Below, one piece after another: positions 5,819 to 5,827 of a stretch of DNA of 5,827 nucleotides. Within the stretch, counting starts at the first letter, position 1. Every line of letters begins with the position of its first letter. The notes below the pieces were generated by a model, which saw only the letters and a list, made by a program, of their open reading frames with translations, had not been told where the DNA came from and did no database searches. This stretch comes from Conexibacter sp. (GTDB taxonomy: Bacteria; Actinomycetota; Thermoleophilia; Solirubrobacterales; Solirubrobacteraceae), in NCBI GenBank assembly GCA_025964055.1, contig JAOPZP010000571.1:1-5827 (forward strand), written 5' to 3'. Made by a program: the position numbers and the translations under genes.

Positions 5819-5827
5819 GGGCGGCGC

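Overview
The window is very GC-rich, with strong G/C preference at third codon positions. This produces long open frames on the opposite strand and in other frames that are not genes. Base composition, near-absence of Shine-Dalgarno sites at promoter-proximal genes, and -10-like hexamers placed 6-7 bases before the ATG all suggest a high-GC Actinomycetota chromosome. A Thermoleophilia/Solirubrobacterales-like member would fit, but that is an inference from style and not from a marker gene.

Layout: (1) the 3' part of an L-asparaginase gene on the + strand, cut by the window edge (1-785). (2) A short intergenic region with a perfect 14-base palindrome, then an NADPH:quinone reductase-like MDR oxidoreductase (852-1847, +). 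(3) Convergent to it, with only 22 bases between the stops, a two-gene minus-strand operon: a MarR regulator (3396-3881) followed by a 14-helix DHA2/EmrB-type MFS efflux transporter (1870-3399). The two overlap by 4 bases (ATGA), and the transporter has a strong Shine-Dalgarno site. (4) A 101-base divergent control region (3882-3982) with a good sigma-70-like promoter for marR and a 7+7 inverted repeat over its -35 element. (5) On the + strand, an HtpX-like M48 membrane metalloprotease (3983-4867). (6) A two-domain VOC/extradiol dioxygenase-like protein of the CatE type (4901-5818, +), complete just before the window end.

How they may work together: the best supported unit is marR plus the efflux pump, a standard autoregulated drug or toxicant-resistance module. 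The nearby quinone reductase-like and catechol dioxygenase-like enzymes would fit aromatic or quinone detoxification. They have separate promoters, and nothing in the sequence proves shared control. No RNA genes, mobile elements, CRISPR arrays or attachment sites were seen. No clearly new biological system is evident. The most useful observations concern transcription starts and candidate operators.
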